The position numbers and the translations under genes are program-made. Below are positions 1-9,700 of a stretch of DNA of 64,000 nt, piece after piece. The DNA is taken from positions 1,773,246-1,837,245 of the forward strand of contig OZ022354.1 in NCBI GenBank assembly GCA_963989245.1, read 5' to 3'. Under the pieces are notes generated by a model, which worked only from the letters and a program-made list of their open reading frames with translations, was not told the origin of the DNA and did no database searches. Source of the stretch: Nansenia antarctica. Lineage: Eukaryota; Chordata; Actinopteri; Argentiniformes; Microstomatidae. Each line of letters begins with the position of its first letter. Position 1 is the first letter of the stretch.

Positions 1-940
1 TTCTGCCTGCCTGCCTGTCAGACTGCTTGCTAGGCCGCTTACCTGCCCGTTGTTCTTTAGGAAAATGTTGGGGAAACAGATGTCTTTGTTAGTTTTGTGC
101 CCCGCAGGGCTTTTCATTGTTACACCTGCCTCTAGCGTTCTGCTTCTAGGTCCTTACAGTCTTAAGAATCTTTGTATTTTGATCAATAAATGCACACTTG
201 CGGTATATAGCATTTTGTCATTGCAGATCTCTTTTTACAATACAAGTTGTTCCAGAATATAATCCTTACTGATTTATTTAGTGAACTTGAGGGGTAAACA
301 TCAAATGATGAGATATCAAACTCATGCAAAATATACATGTAGGCCTACAGCTTATAATGAGAAATACTTTTGGGGGGGTAGAATCTGGGATGACGCACCA
401 GAAACACTGGATTTGACCCACAAATGAACTTTATGCTAACTTTGAGGGGTAAACTTGACCTCAAATAAATGAAATAACATCAGAATCTGATTCTATGACC
501 CAGAAAACCCCTAAAAAGTGGTATCATTTATGATTCTAGCTCTATTAGTTTTTTGGGGTGGCAGCCCCGTGGGGCGCCCATCTTGGCGCCCGTCAACATT
601 TTATAAAGTATGGTATGGACAACATCTGGGCCAAATTTGGTGCTTTTGGAAGAATCTGAACCAAAATATCCCCAAGACCCCCCACTATCTACCAATCACA
701 TATCTACCAGTCACATATCTACCAGTCACATATCTCCATGGACGAAAGGTTGTTTTTTAAAGACTTTGAAATAGCTAGATCGTGGAAATCATTGAGCTAC
801 AGGAATTGAACACCTCTATGGTCATTGTCAAGTCCAGGACAAATCTATGGAGTGTGTGTGTGTGTGTGGGGGGGGGGGTTCTAATACATGGGCCTCTCTT
901 TGAATAAACCCACTATATATGGCTAAACCACGCCCCCTTC
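1..940. other. 5' flank, no gene recognised
   Basis: I see no coding exon here. Short open frames at 50-262 and 518-760 have no recognisable domain. A GT/G simple tract lies at about 852-878. A short repeat of a cacatatctacc-type motif lies at about 697-735. Confidence 0.5.
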
Positions 941-967
941 TCATGTTGCAGCAAAACATTGCCATGG

Positions 968-1106
968 GCAGCGTTCGTAAATTCGCTCTGAGAGCGCCGG
1001 AGCGCACACTGGGTTCAACGTCATAAAGAAATCAAGTAATTTGATTGGACAAGAGGCGTTCCATGAATGCTGATCAGATTTCCAGAGCAAATTGACGAAC
1101 GCACCC
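968..1106 (+). repeat. Short inverted-repeat DNA element (MITE), copy 1
   Basis: The segment begins with gcgttcgtaaattcgctctg and ends with attgacgaacgc, so its ends are near-inverted repeats. The middle holds a gggttcaacgtcataaag core. A second copy lies at 1166-1303 and an inverted one at 21651-21790. About 140 bp, non-coding, family not named. The two local copies sit just upstream of the probable first exon of rb1cc1. Confidence 0.7.
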
Positions 1107-1165
1107 CACTGCCATGACTGTTTCCTTGTCCCAGAATGCCCTGCGTTGTACAGTGTGACGATTCG

Positions 1166-1303
1166 GGTGCGTTGGTAATTCTCTCTAAGAGCGCTGGAGC
1201 GCACGCTGGGTTCAACGTCATAAAGGAACCAAGTGATTTGATTGGACAATAGGCGTTCCATGAGTGCTGATCAGATTTCCAGAGCGATTTGACGAACGCA
1301 GCC
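1166..1303 (+). repeat. Short inverted-repeat DNA element (MITE), copy 2
   Basis: Same element as at 968-1106 and in the same orientation. It shares the gggttcaacgtcataaag core, the gctgatcagatttccagag segment and a gacgaacgca end. About 60 bp of unrelated sequence separates the copies. The element ends directly before the region proposed as rb1cc1 exon 1. Confidence 0.7.
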
Positions 1304-1353
1304 TTCAGACTCGGACAACAACAACACCCAGCTGCAGAGCAGGGAGGCAGCCT

Positions 1354-1384
<31 letters not shown>

Positions 1385-1687
1385 GTTACACACGTACACA
1401 CTACACACATACACTCGCTCTGGTTACACAACCCTGGGAGAACACATCAGTGACAGGAGACTAATGACAAACAATGGAACTGTGTCCACAGCACAAGGAA
1501 ACAACATGAATCGATGGTAAACTAAGAGATAGTTTCCCCAGCTAGATAAATGTTCAAATTGACGTCCAGCTAAAGGTACCCCACATAGATGTATTCGGCT
1601 AGCCATTAGCTAATCTAGCTAGCTGCCTACATCTAACCAAGCTCAACCTAAACTGTCCAGGGAGGAGATGAGAGGACACACAGACAG
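1304..1687 (+). other. rb1cc1: Probable rb1cc1 first non-coding exon region (start uncertain)
   Basis: A strong donor, cagacag|gtaagag, follows position 1687. This is where an upstream non-coding exon would be expected, about 1.7 kb before the next candidate UTR exon. No TATA box is obvious. The transcription start cannot be fixed from sequence; the left edge is only the end of the MITE copy. The stretch includes a CA microsatellite, which is unusual in a UTR, so the true exon may be shorter. Confidence 0.35.
1354..1380. repeat. (CA)n microsatellite
   Basis: About 13 uninterrupted CA dinucleotides, followed to about 1425 by looser CA-rich sequence (acacacgtacacac). Confidence 0.95.
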
Positions 1688-1819
1688 GTAAGAGTGGGAG
1701 GGACAGACACAAGCCTATCTATGCGATGTCAACTGCCATCCTTTCCGGATCTTTCTACACCAGTCGCGGGTGTCAGCCCGGAGACACCGAGGCTAGTTAG
1801 CCTGGCTAGCTGAGCTACT

Positions 1820-1987
1820 CCTGGGGGGTATGCCATCAACGTCGCTAAAGGAGAAATCTAGGTTTTTATTATGAAACGTCTCGCGAGATCTATCAAAATA
1901 AGCCTGGATGTTTTTTAGAGGTCTCGCGAGACTTATCGAACTAAAGCTAGAGTGTCCTTTAGCGACGTTGATGGAACACCCCCCTGG
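1820..1987. mobile_element. 168-bp MITE with long terminal inverted repeats and two TCTCGCGAGA palindromes
   Basis: The left end (cctggggggtatgccatcaa, continuing cgtcgctaaagga) is matched at the right end by the reverse complement of tcctttagcgacgttgatgg plus aacacccccctgg. This gives about 33 bp of terminal inverted repeat with roughly three mismatches. The interior has TCTCGCGAGA at 1879-1888 and at 1922-1931. No transposase fits in 168 bp, so it is non-autonomous. The superfamily is not determined and no clear target duplication is visible. It lies about 130 bp after the proposed exon 1 donor. Confidence 0.8.
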
Positions 1988-2225
1988 CTGCGCGAGGCCA
2001 ACCAGCAGCATTGTGTTAAACCCCCAGGCAGAGGAACACTAATGTATATATGACTCTATTATACGTCATTATCTGACACGTATGTTCTCTTTACAGTTAT
2101 TATTCTGTAAATGTAACTGTCCGTCCTCTGGTCTTTGTCCTGACCTCGAGCCTGGGTCTCCTAGCTACATGCTGCTGCCAGGCCTGGGTGGTGGACAGAC
2201 ACCCACACTTTACTGATGTTACACT

Positions 2226-2279
2226 TAATAACGTCAGGTTGTTAATAACGTCAGGTTGTTAATAACGTCAGGTTGTTAG
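2226..2279. repeat. Short tandem repeat, about 17-bp unit, 3 copies
   Basis: The unit aataacgtcaggttgtt occurs three times in a row. A looser duplicated motif (acagtaccagttaacag) lies just downstream at about 2338-2378. Confidence 0.85.
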
Positions 2280-2580
2280 CTAGACACGTTAGTAGCATAC
2301 TCAGCTGTGTGTGTTACGGGGCCAACCGAATGGCAGAACAGTACCAGTTAACAGTCTCATAACAGTACCAGTTAACAGGATCAGCAGCGATGTTGCTTAT
2401 CTACACGAAAACCCTCGGATATCATATGTGTTTAAACGACCCTGACAGCTCCACATCACTGTGCTGGGTTCTGGTTGAGCTGTCAAGGTGAGCCGCTTGG
2501 GAAAAGGGTGACAGGGGCTTTACTTTGTTCAGCTAGCTCCAGTCTGGCTAAGTTAGCCAACATGACTCAGCCCTGGCTGC

Positions 2581-3120
2581 CTGGCTGTACCCAGTGAGGG
2601 TCTATATCTCCTGGCTGTACCCAGTGAGGGTCTATATCTCCTGGCTCTACCCAGTGAGGGTCTATATCTCCTGGCTCTACCCAGTGAGGGTCTATATCTC
2701 CTGGCTGTACCCAGTGAGGGTCTATATCTCCTGGCTCTACCCAGTGAGGGTCTATATCTCCTGGCTCTACCCAGTGAGGGTCTATATCTCCTGGCTCTAC
2801 CCAGTGAGGGTCTATATCTCCTGGCTCTACCCAGTGAGGGTCTATATCTCCTGGCTCTACCCAGTGAGGGTCTATATCTCCTGGCTCTACCCAGTGAGGG
2901 TCTATATCTCCTGGCTGTACCCAGTGAGGGTCTATATCTCCTGGCTGTACCCAGTGAGGGTCTATATCTCCTGGCTGTACCCAGTGAGGGTCTATATCTC
3001 CTGGCTCTACCCAGTGAGGGTCTATATCTCCTGGCTGTACCCAGTGAGGGTCTATATCTCCTGGCTGTACCCAGTGAGGGTCTATATCTCCTGGCTGTAC
3101 CCAGTGAGGGTCTATATCTC
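2581..3120. repeat. Minisatellite, 30-bp unit, 18 copies
   Basis: The unit is ctggctgtacccagtgaggg followed by tctatatctc. It repeats 18 times with no length change. The main variation is ctgtac versus ctctac. The unit length is a multiple of three and several frames lack stops, so artefactual open frames of about 180-200 codons run through it on both strands. It lies in the proposed 5'-UTR intron of rb1cc1. Confidence 0.97.
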
Positions 3121-3404
3121 CTGCGATAATCATTAGTACACAGCCTACTAGCTACCAATGATTGACCAGCAGTGGTGGTAAATGACGTTGACTAGCCCAA
3201 CGTTTCGTTTGCCCCACGTGTGACACAGCTTCTCACCTTTGGAAACAGTAAAGCACACTACCAAAACACCACACATACGCTGTAGATCTCTTTCTTGATG
3301 GCAAACAAATTGAGGCCCCTTCTGTCTCAACCATATTTTTCTAATTCAATGAACTATGTCCTCCTAGCTTCTCATCATCACTGTGTACAATGTTTTCATT
3401 TCAG

Positions 3405-3487
3405 ACCCCTTGGAAAACTCAACCAAACACCCGTGGAGCTCAAATGTTAGTTTGTGGTGGATGTGAATCGGTTGGCTGCAATTCAAG
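3405..3487 (+). other. rb1cc1: Probable rb1cc1 second non-coding 5' exon
   Basis: A pyrimidine-rich acceptor (tgttttcatttcag) ends at 3404 and a donor (attcaag|gtaacatt) follows 3487, giving an 83-bp candidate exon. It lies 147 bp before the acceptor of the ATG exon. Vertebrate RB1CC1 genes have more than one non-coding 5' exon, which fits. There is no transcript evidence. Confidence 0.5.
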
Positions 3488-3634
3488 GTAACATTATGAA
3501 GCCGATATGTAAATGTTTATTATAAACCAAGCAAATGTAATTGTTTGAGATCCAAATAATGTCTTATCATTCTCTACTGTGCAGTGCATTGGTAAATACT
3601 TATGCTTCAAATATGTTCTTTCTTGTCTTCTCAG

Positions 3635-3696
3635 GGTGGTGTTGAATGACTAAATGATCAAGAAAGGGAAGTGTGAAGATCGCTGGGGGATTCAAC
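3635..3696 (+). other. rb1cc1: 5' UTR portion of the ATG-bearing exon of rb1cc1
   Basis: An acceptor (tcttgtcttctcag) ends at 3634. The in-frame TGA at 3655-3657 lies upstream of the ATG at 3697 with no other in-frame ATG between, which supports that start. Confidence 0.7.
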
Positions 3697-3767
3697 ATGA
3701 AGTTGTATGTGTTCCAGGTCAACAACGGCAGCACGCTGACATTTGACACAGAGCTTGCAGTCCAAAC
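3697..3767 (+). CDS. rb1cc1: rb1cc1 coding exon 1 (residues 1-24)
   Basis: Starts at the ATG of MKLYVFQVNNGSTLTFDTEL. The donor is ccaaac|gtaagg. It ends after two bases of a threonine codon completed in exon 2. It begins the N-terminal ubiquitin-like fold seen in FIP200. Confidence 0.97.
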
Positions 3768-6700
3768 GTAAGGCCCATGCAAAGCCCTTCAGTTGTCAGC
3801 TCACGCAAGTCTACAGTTTGAATTCATTTTTTTTAAACCCAAACATCTCTGAAATCCGTTGTATTCCTGTTTTCTCACAGTGTGTTGGACCTTAAACATG
3901 CCATCCAGGTCAAATACAAGATTGCAACCCAACATCAAGTTCTGGTTGTCAATGGAGGGGAATGTATGGTGGCAGAGAGACGAGTCTGCAGCTACAGTGC
4001 TGGCACTGTGAGTTTCTACCATGTGGACGGATTGTTTAGAGGGATTGTGGTCCTTCCTCTGCAGTGTTATGAGTGTGTGTTTTGAAGTGTTTTGAGTTTA
4101 TTGTTTATTGTGGATCCCCATTAGTCTACACCAAGGTGAGACTACTCTTCCTGGGGTCCAAACACATAACAAATGCACATACAAAAATATAATAAAAACA
4201 TTGACATTGAGTCAATTGCAAGAGGCTATTTGAGAAGCACAGGGATGTAAATGAATGAACATCACTGAGATGTTTTGACTTGTTTAGACAAAAAATAAAT
4301 ATAGATGGACGGGTTATCTTGTGTCAGAGAGGAATCATTTTGCCTGTCGTGCATTAACACTAGAACAGCCCTGTCTTTTTTACATACTATAAGAGCTGCC
4401 TTGGGGGTCAAGTGACCACAGTCTTTACAATGGGGAGCTGCTATTTACACACAAAGACCACTAGTTGGCCGCCTTGTAAATTAGACTGCCTCCTACACAG
4501 AAAAACTGCAAAATAGCTCACTTATAGCTTATCCTGATGTGATTTTGAAAATGTAAGGATACTGGGTGGTAGAACGCACATATCTAGGAAAAGTCATGAA
4601 AGGAGGGTCCTGAAATTTGATCGAGTGCAAAGATATATTTTAAAAAATGTACTCACAGGGTCAAATGACTCCACCCATGGCTGTTCTAGTGTTGAGTCAT
4701 GGTTTCTGTTTTCGTTCCCCAGGACACCAACCCCATATTCCTGTTCAACAAAGAGATGATATTGTGCGACCGGGCTCCAACAATCCCCAAAACCACCTTC
4801 TCAATCGAGAATGAGATGGAGTTCAAGGTGGAGGAGTCGCTAATGATGCCAGCAGTCTTTCACACCGTTGCCTCGCGAACACAACTTGCTGTGGTAAGAC
4901 AAATGTTTACGCTATACTAGACTTTCTCAAAGTAAGCTATCAATGTCTGGAGAAACATGCTGTAGTTCCTTGTGTTAACTTGCTGATTTAGTTTGCTTTT
5001 TAATATTTCATTAAGATACGATAGTACTTCATTAATCCTCAGAGGGAAACCAGTATGTCATGTGTGTGTGTCACTGACATCCTTTCTCATGCATGTCTCT
5101 CAAGGAAATGTTTGAAGTTGCCAAGAAACTTTGCTCTTTTTGTGAACGCCTGGTTCACGATGAACACCTCCAACACCAAGGTTGGGCTGCCATCATGGCT
5201 AACCTGGATGACTGCACCCTGTCTTATCAGAAGCTACTCTGGACATTTGACACGGCATACATTAACTATCAACAAGACTTTGAGGACATCAAATTAAAAC
5301 TCACAAAGTAAGTGACTGCCCCCTGTGCTATACTATTTAGTTACGTGCTCCTCTTCGTTTCCATATGGAACAGAATGCTTCTGCAGTAGAGTGCCAATCT
5401 GCTGCTGGTCTTCTGCCTTTGGGAAATGTGTTCTCCACTGCTGTATGGTTCAGTGCAAATGACATGAAAAATATGTCTTCCATGCTTAGTATTGTTCCAA
5501 TAACATAAAAAAAAACATTGCCTGAAGCACGCAGTGTGGATGTAGGCTAACTATAGAGAAATTGGGTGAATAACATTTGATCATGCTTACTCTTGACAGT
5601 TCACTATCGGTTTAATTTCAATTAATTATTCAGAGGAACTGGACATCTCTATCTGATAATGTGCTGTATCACGTTTAGGGGTCTCTGCAGGCACTTGGTT
5701 TACTGTATTTGATTGATCTCAATGAAACTGTACCCATAGATGACATGGCTTAATTCTATGTATTTACGTTTACATTTTTGGCATTTAGCAGACGCCTTAT
5801 TCCAAAGCGACTTACAATCAATACATTTGACTAAGGAAGTGAATCGTCAATTCACCAGTTCTAGCAGGAGGCGTAATCTAGCTCAGGCCAGGGACCGTTG
5901 GCAGTCGTCGTGAAAAAGTATTTTTTAGTTTTTTTCCTGGAGAGACAGTACAAGGGGGACAGTGAAGAGACAGTACAAGGGGGGCAGTAGAGTCTTAGGA
6001 GGCATAGTAGGGGAAAAGCAAATGTAAATATGAAAATTCACTTTTGACATTTTTGCCCCCCCCGCCCCTCTGTATCAAGACTAGGGATCGCAGTTTCCGT
6101 CATGGCCAAGATCCCACTGCTGGAGTGTTTGACCCGCCACAGCTACAGAGAATGCCTGGAGAAGTCCTGCTCCACTCCAGAGAAGGACTCGGACGAGACC
6201 GAGGAGGAGGAGAAATCCACAGACTCTGTGATCAGACCCTCTGAAATACAGCAGAGAAGCTCCAAGCTACTACCGGCCTCTTTCTCAGCTCCGGGGGGGG
6301 CGACCTCGCTCGAATCTGCGGACGCCCAGGAAACCAACGAGATGACAGACAGCAGCGGACTGAGGGCGGCCCTGCAGGAGGAAGACTCCCCGGAGCGCGC
6401 CGCCACCGCCCCTTCCTTCAACGTAACACTGCTGGACTGGATCAACGTACAAGACAGGCCCAACGACGTGGAATCGGTCGTGAGGAAGTGCTTTGACTCC
6501 ATCAACAGGGTGAGTCTCCTCCGTATTGTCATGCAGGTTTTTTTGGCCGTTATGCTACTACCTGGCCGCGCATGTCTCTTAAACTCAATCTTTGTATCCC
6601 TCAACATCGGGTCTCTTTAGGAGTGTAATTCAATCCCAGGCCAAAGTTGTACATTGCTGAGATATGTAGAAGAATCCCAAATTGAGATTTTATTTTTTCA

Positions 6701-9700
6701 GCTTGACCCGCGGATCATTCAACCGTTTTTGGCGGATTGTCGAGACACGATCGCCAAACTGGATAATCAGAACATGAAAGCCATTAAGGGGCTTGAAGAC
6801 AGGTTGTACGCTCTGGACCAGATGATAGCAAGCTGTAAGAAGCTGGTAAATGAACAGAAGGAACTTGCTCAGGTAAGCAGAATAAACACATGGGAACACT
6901 CTGATACTCTGAACAAATAATGTGTCTGTCGGCTCCTTCGCACGAGCACTCGCTGGTGAGGACCTTCAACTCACCTTCAACTCAACTTCAACTCACCTTC
7001 AACTCACCTTCAACTCACCTTCTCTCACTTCTCTCACTTCTAGGGATTTCTGGCCAATCAGAAGAGGGCTGAAAACCTGAAGGATACATCCGTTTTGCCT
7101 GACTTGTGTCTCAGTCACGCCAACCAACTGATGATCATGCTGACCAACCACAGGAAGCTGCTGGACATTAAACAGAAGTGCACCACTGCCAAACAAGAAC
7201 TCGCAAACAACCTACAAGTCCGTCTCAAGTAAGACAGCAACTAGGGATGTCCCGATCCCATTTTTTCACTACCGATACCTGAGCTTCAGGTATCTGCGAT
7301 TCCGATATTTGTATTTATTGTTTTACTCCTGAATAATAACAAATACTTCCCCAGTATAGTCCACAACAACAGTTGGCTATTAAAGACTGCCAGCCTTTAT
7401 TCAAGCAACAAAACAGTACTCTGCAGTACTCAGTGACCAACTGGTTTAAAGTTAAAACAATTTAAACTGCAGCATTCAGCATTGTAAAAAAAAAAGAGTT
7501 ACTGTCTGATTTCTAGTTTTAGTGCCTTCATGTTTTTATTCTATTTATCTTCTCTTACAAATGGCAAATCAATTATAGGACCCTTTTTAAAAGTGTAGCC
7601 TAGTGACGCTGCTGGTGAGACCAGAAACCAGTCGCAGAATCAAAGGGGTGTCAACAACACTCGATATAATATACAACAGTTTAACGATCACTAAATACTT
7701 ATAATCTGTGCGTTGGATTCACTGTTGCCAGAGGCTACCGGTAAGTGATACCTGGCTTGTAAACATACTTTCGTTTTAGAACGAAACGTTAGCCGCTAGC
7801 TGTTAGCAGCGTTTTTAGCAGTCACCATTCTTGAGCAAAACATTGATACAAACAAACATTCAAATACTCGTGTCGTCTTGAATTTTTTCCCGATTTCAAT
7901 GTATGACGCATCATTTGAAAGCTTACCATCTGTAGTTTCAGACTATGAAAACAACCGAAAAATTACGTAAACAAATGGTTTATGATTTCACCAGCTAGCA
8001 TCATGACATTGTGAGACTCATTACACACAGGTAGCTACTAGCCAACTCTCATGCTCGTGACCACTGACTACTACTGTTGTCATCACGTGAGTGACACGCC
8101 GGATCGCGAGCCCCAGATCGCTGCCTATTTTTTTTCTGGTGCGATATGCGATCCAGCATTCAGGACCAATATCGCGGCGATATCAATATCGGATCGGGAC
8201 ATCCCTAACAGCAACCGTTTCACAGTTGTCAGTCTGTATTCCAGAGACTGAAGCAATGCACTGAACATGACTTTCTCTTTTTGTAAATCCAGCCTAACTG
8301 GTTGAATAGAAGCCATGCAAATGAATGTGGAATGTGTGTGACCAGATCGCCTGCCCAAATGGTTATATTGTTACGACCATGTGTATCTCAAAGGTTCAGA
8401 AGTAAAAGGAGAAACGTGTTTGCTATGGTAGAAAGAATGATTTTTGTCCTCCCCCGACTCTGAATTAGATGGTGCTGCTATGTGATGCTTCATGCGGACC
8501 AGGACGGGGAGAAGCTGCAGGCTCTGCTCAGGCTGCTGACGGAGCTGGTGGAGCGGGTCCGGGTGGTGGACGCCCTCAGCACCGTGCCCCAGATGTACTG
8601 CCTGGCTGTGGTGGAGGTGGTCAGGAGGAAGATCTTCATACAACACTACAGAGAGGTCAGAGCAAAGGACAACCCGGTCGCTTAGACACCAAGTAGGGCT
8701 GGATGGAACTCAGTAGGGCTGTGACGGTCATGGGAGTGTTTTGGGTAGAGATCGATTGGCATGCAAGTCATCACAACCATTCACTTCCTGAACTTTCCTG
8801 ACAGTTCCTGAACACTCTATTTAAACACAGTGATTTCCTGACAGTTCCTGAACACTCTATTTAAACACAGTGATGTTGAGAAAAACATGTTTCTGAAGGC
8901 ATGTGTGAGATGCTGTGACCATGGGGGGAAATGTCTTGCAAATTTACAGTAGCTTGCTTTAAAAAAATAAAAAATAAATGCAACCCCTGATTGACAAATG
9001 ACCGTGCCATGACAGCCAGAATAACCTTGTGGTGGACTGTTGTTGCTATTACTAAATAATAGGGGTGTGTAACGCTACATGTAAAACTTTCTTTACGGGT
9101 CCCTCGGTTCGGTACGCGTTCGGTACGCGTACCTATGGACCTATCGCTAAGCCATGCCCAAAAATAGAAATTGTCCAATCATATCACAGAAAGTCACGAC
9201 AGGCAGAAAACTCGGACAAACAACTCGCTAATATCTGATGGTGAAAAGCTTCTAGATTAAATATTTTTGTCATCTTTTAAAAACATGTCTATTACTTGCT
9301 GTGGTAAATCAGAAATCAGAAATTTGCCAACTCCCGCCATTGTAAGTCATTCAATGTCATTCAGTCACAGTCAGTCAGTCACTGTCAGTGAAGCGTTGTT
9401 TGTTTGTCTGAGTTTTCTAAAGGGGCGTGGCTTAGCGATAGGTCAATTGCGCGTGCAGAACTTTTGTGTGTGTTGAAGTAATCTCAGCCAGTACACATGC
9501 CCACACACGCCACAGAGAGACTGTCCCTATAGGGAACGCAGATAAACTAGAGCTTGATGTTCCTCCAGCATCCCTGAAGTCTCCTGTTTGGGAAAATGAC
9601 AGTTTCTCAGTTACCTTCAATTGTTCACCTGCGATGGCGTATGCGGCTGGCTGTACTTTGAACTTGCTCACTCATTTGAGACGGTGTCATTTACATCACA

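Noticed and set aside
2553..3158. Open frames of about 180-200 codons on both strands
   Set aside because: Produced by the 18-copy 30-bp minisatellite; none has a recognisable domain.
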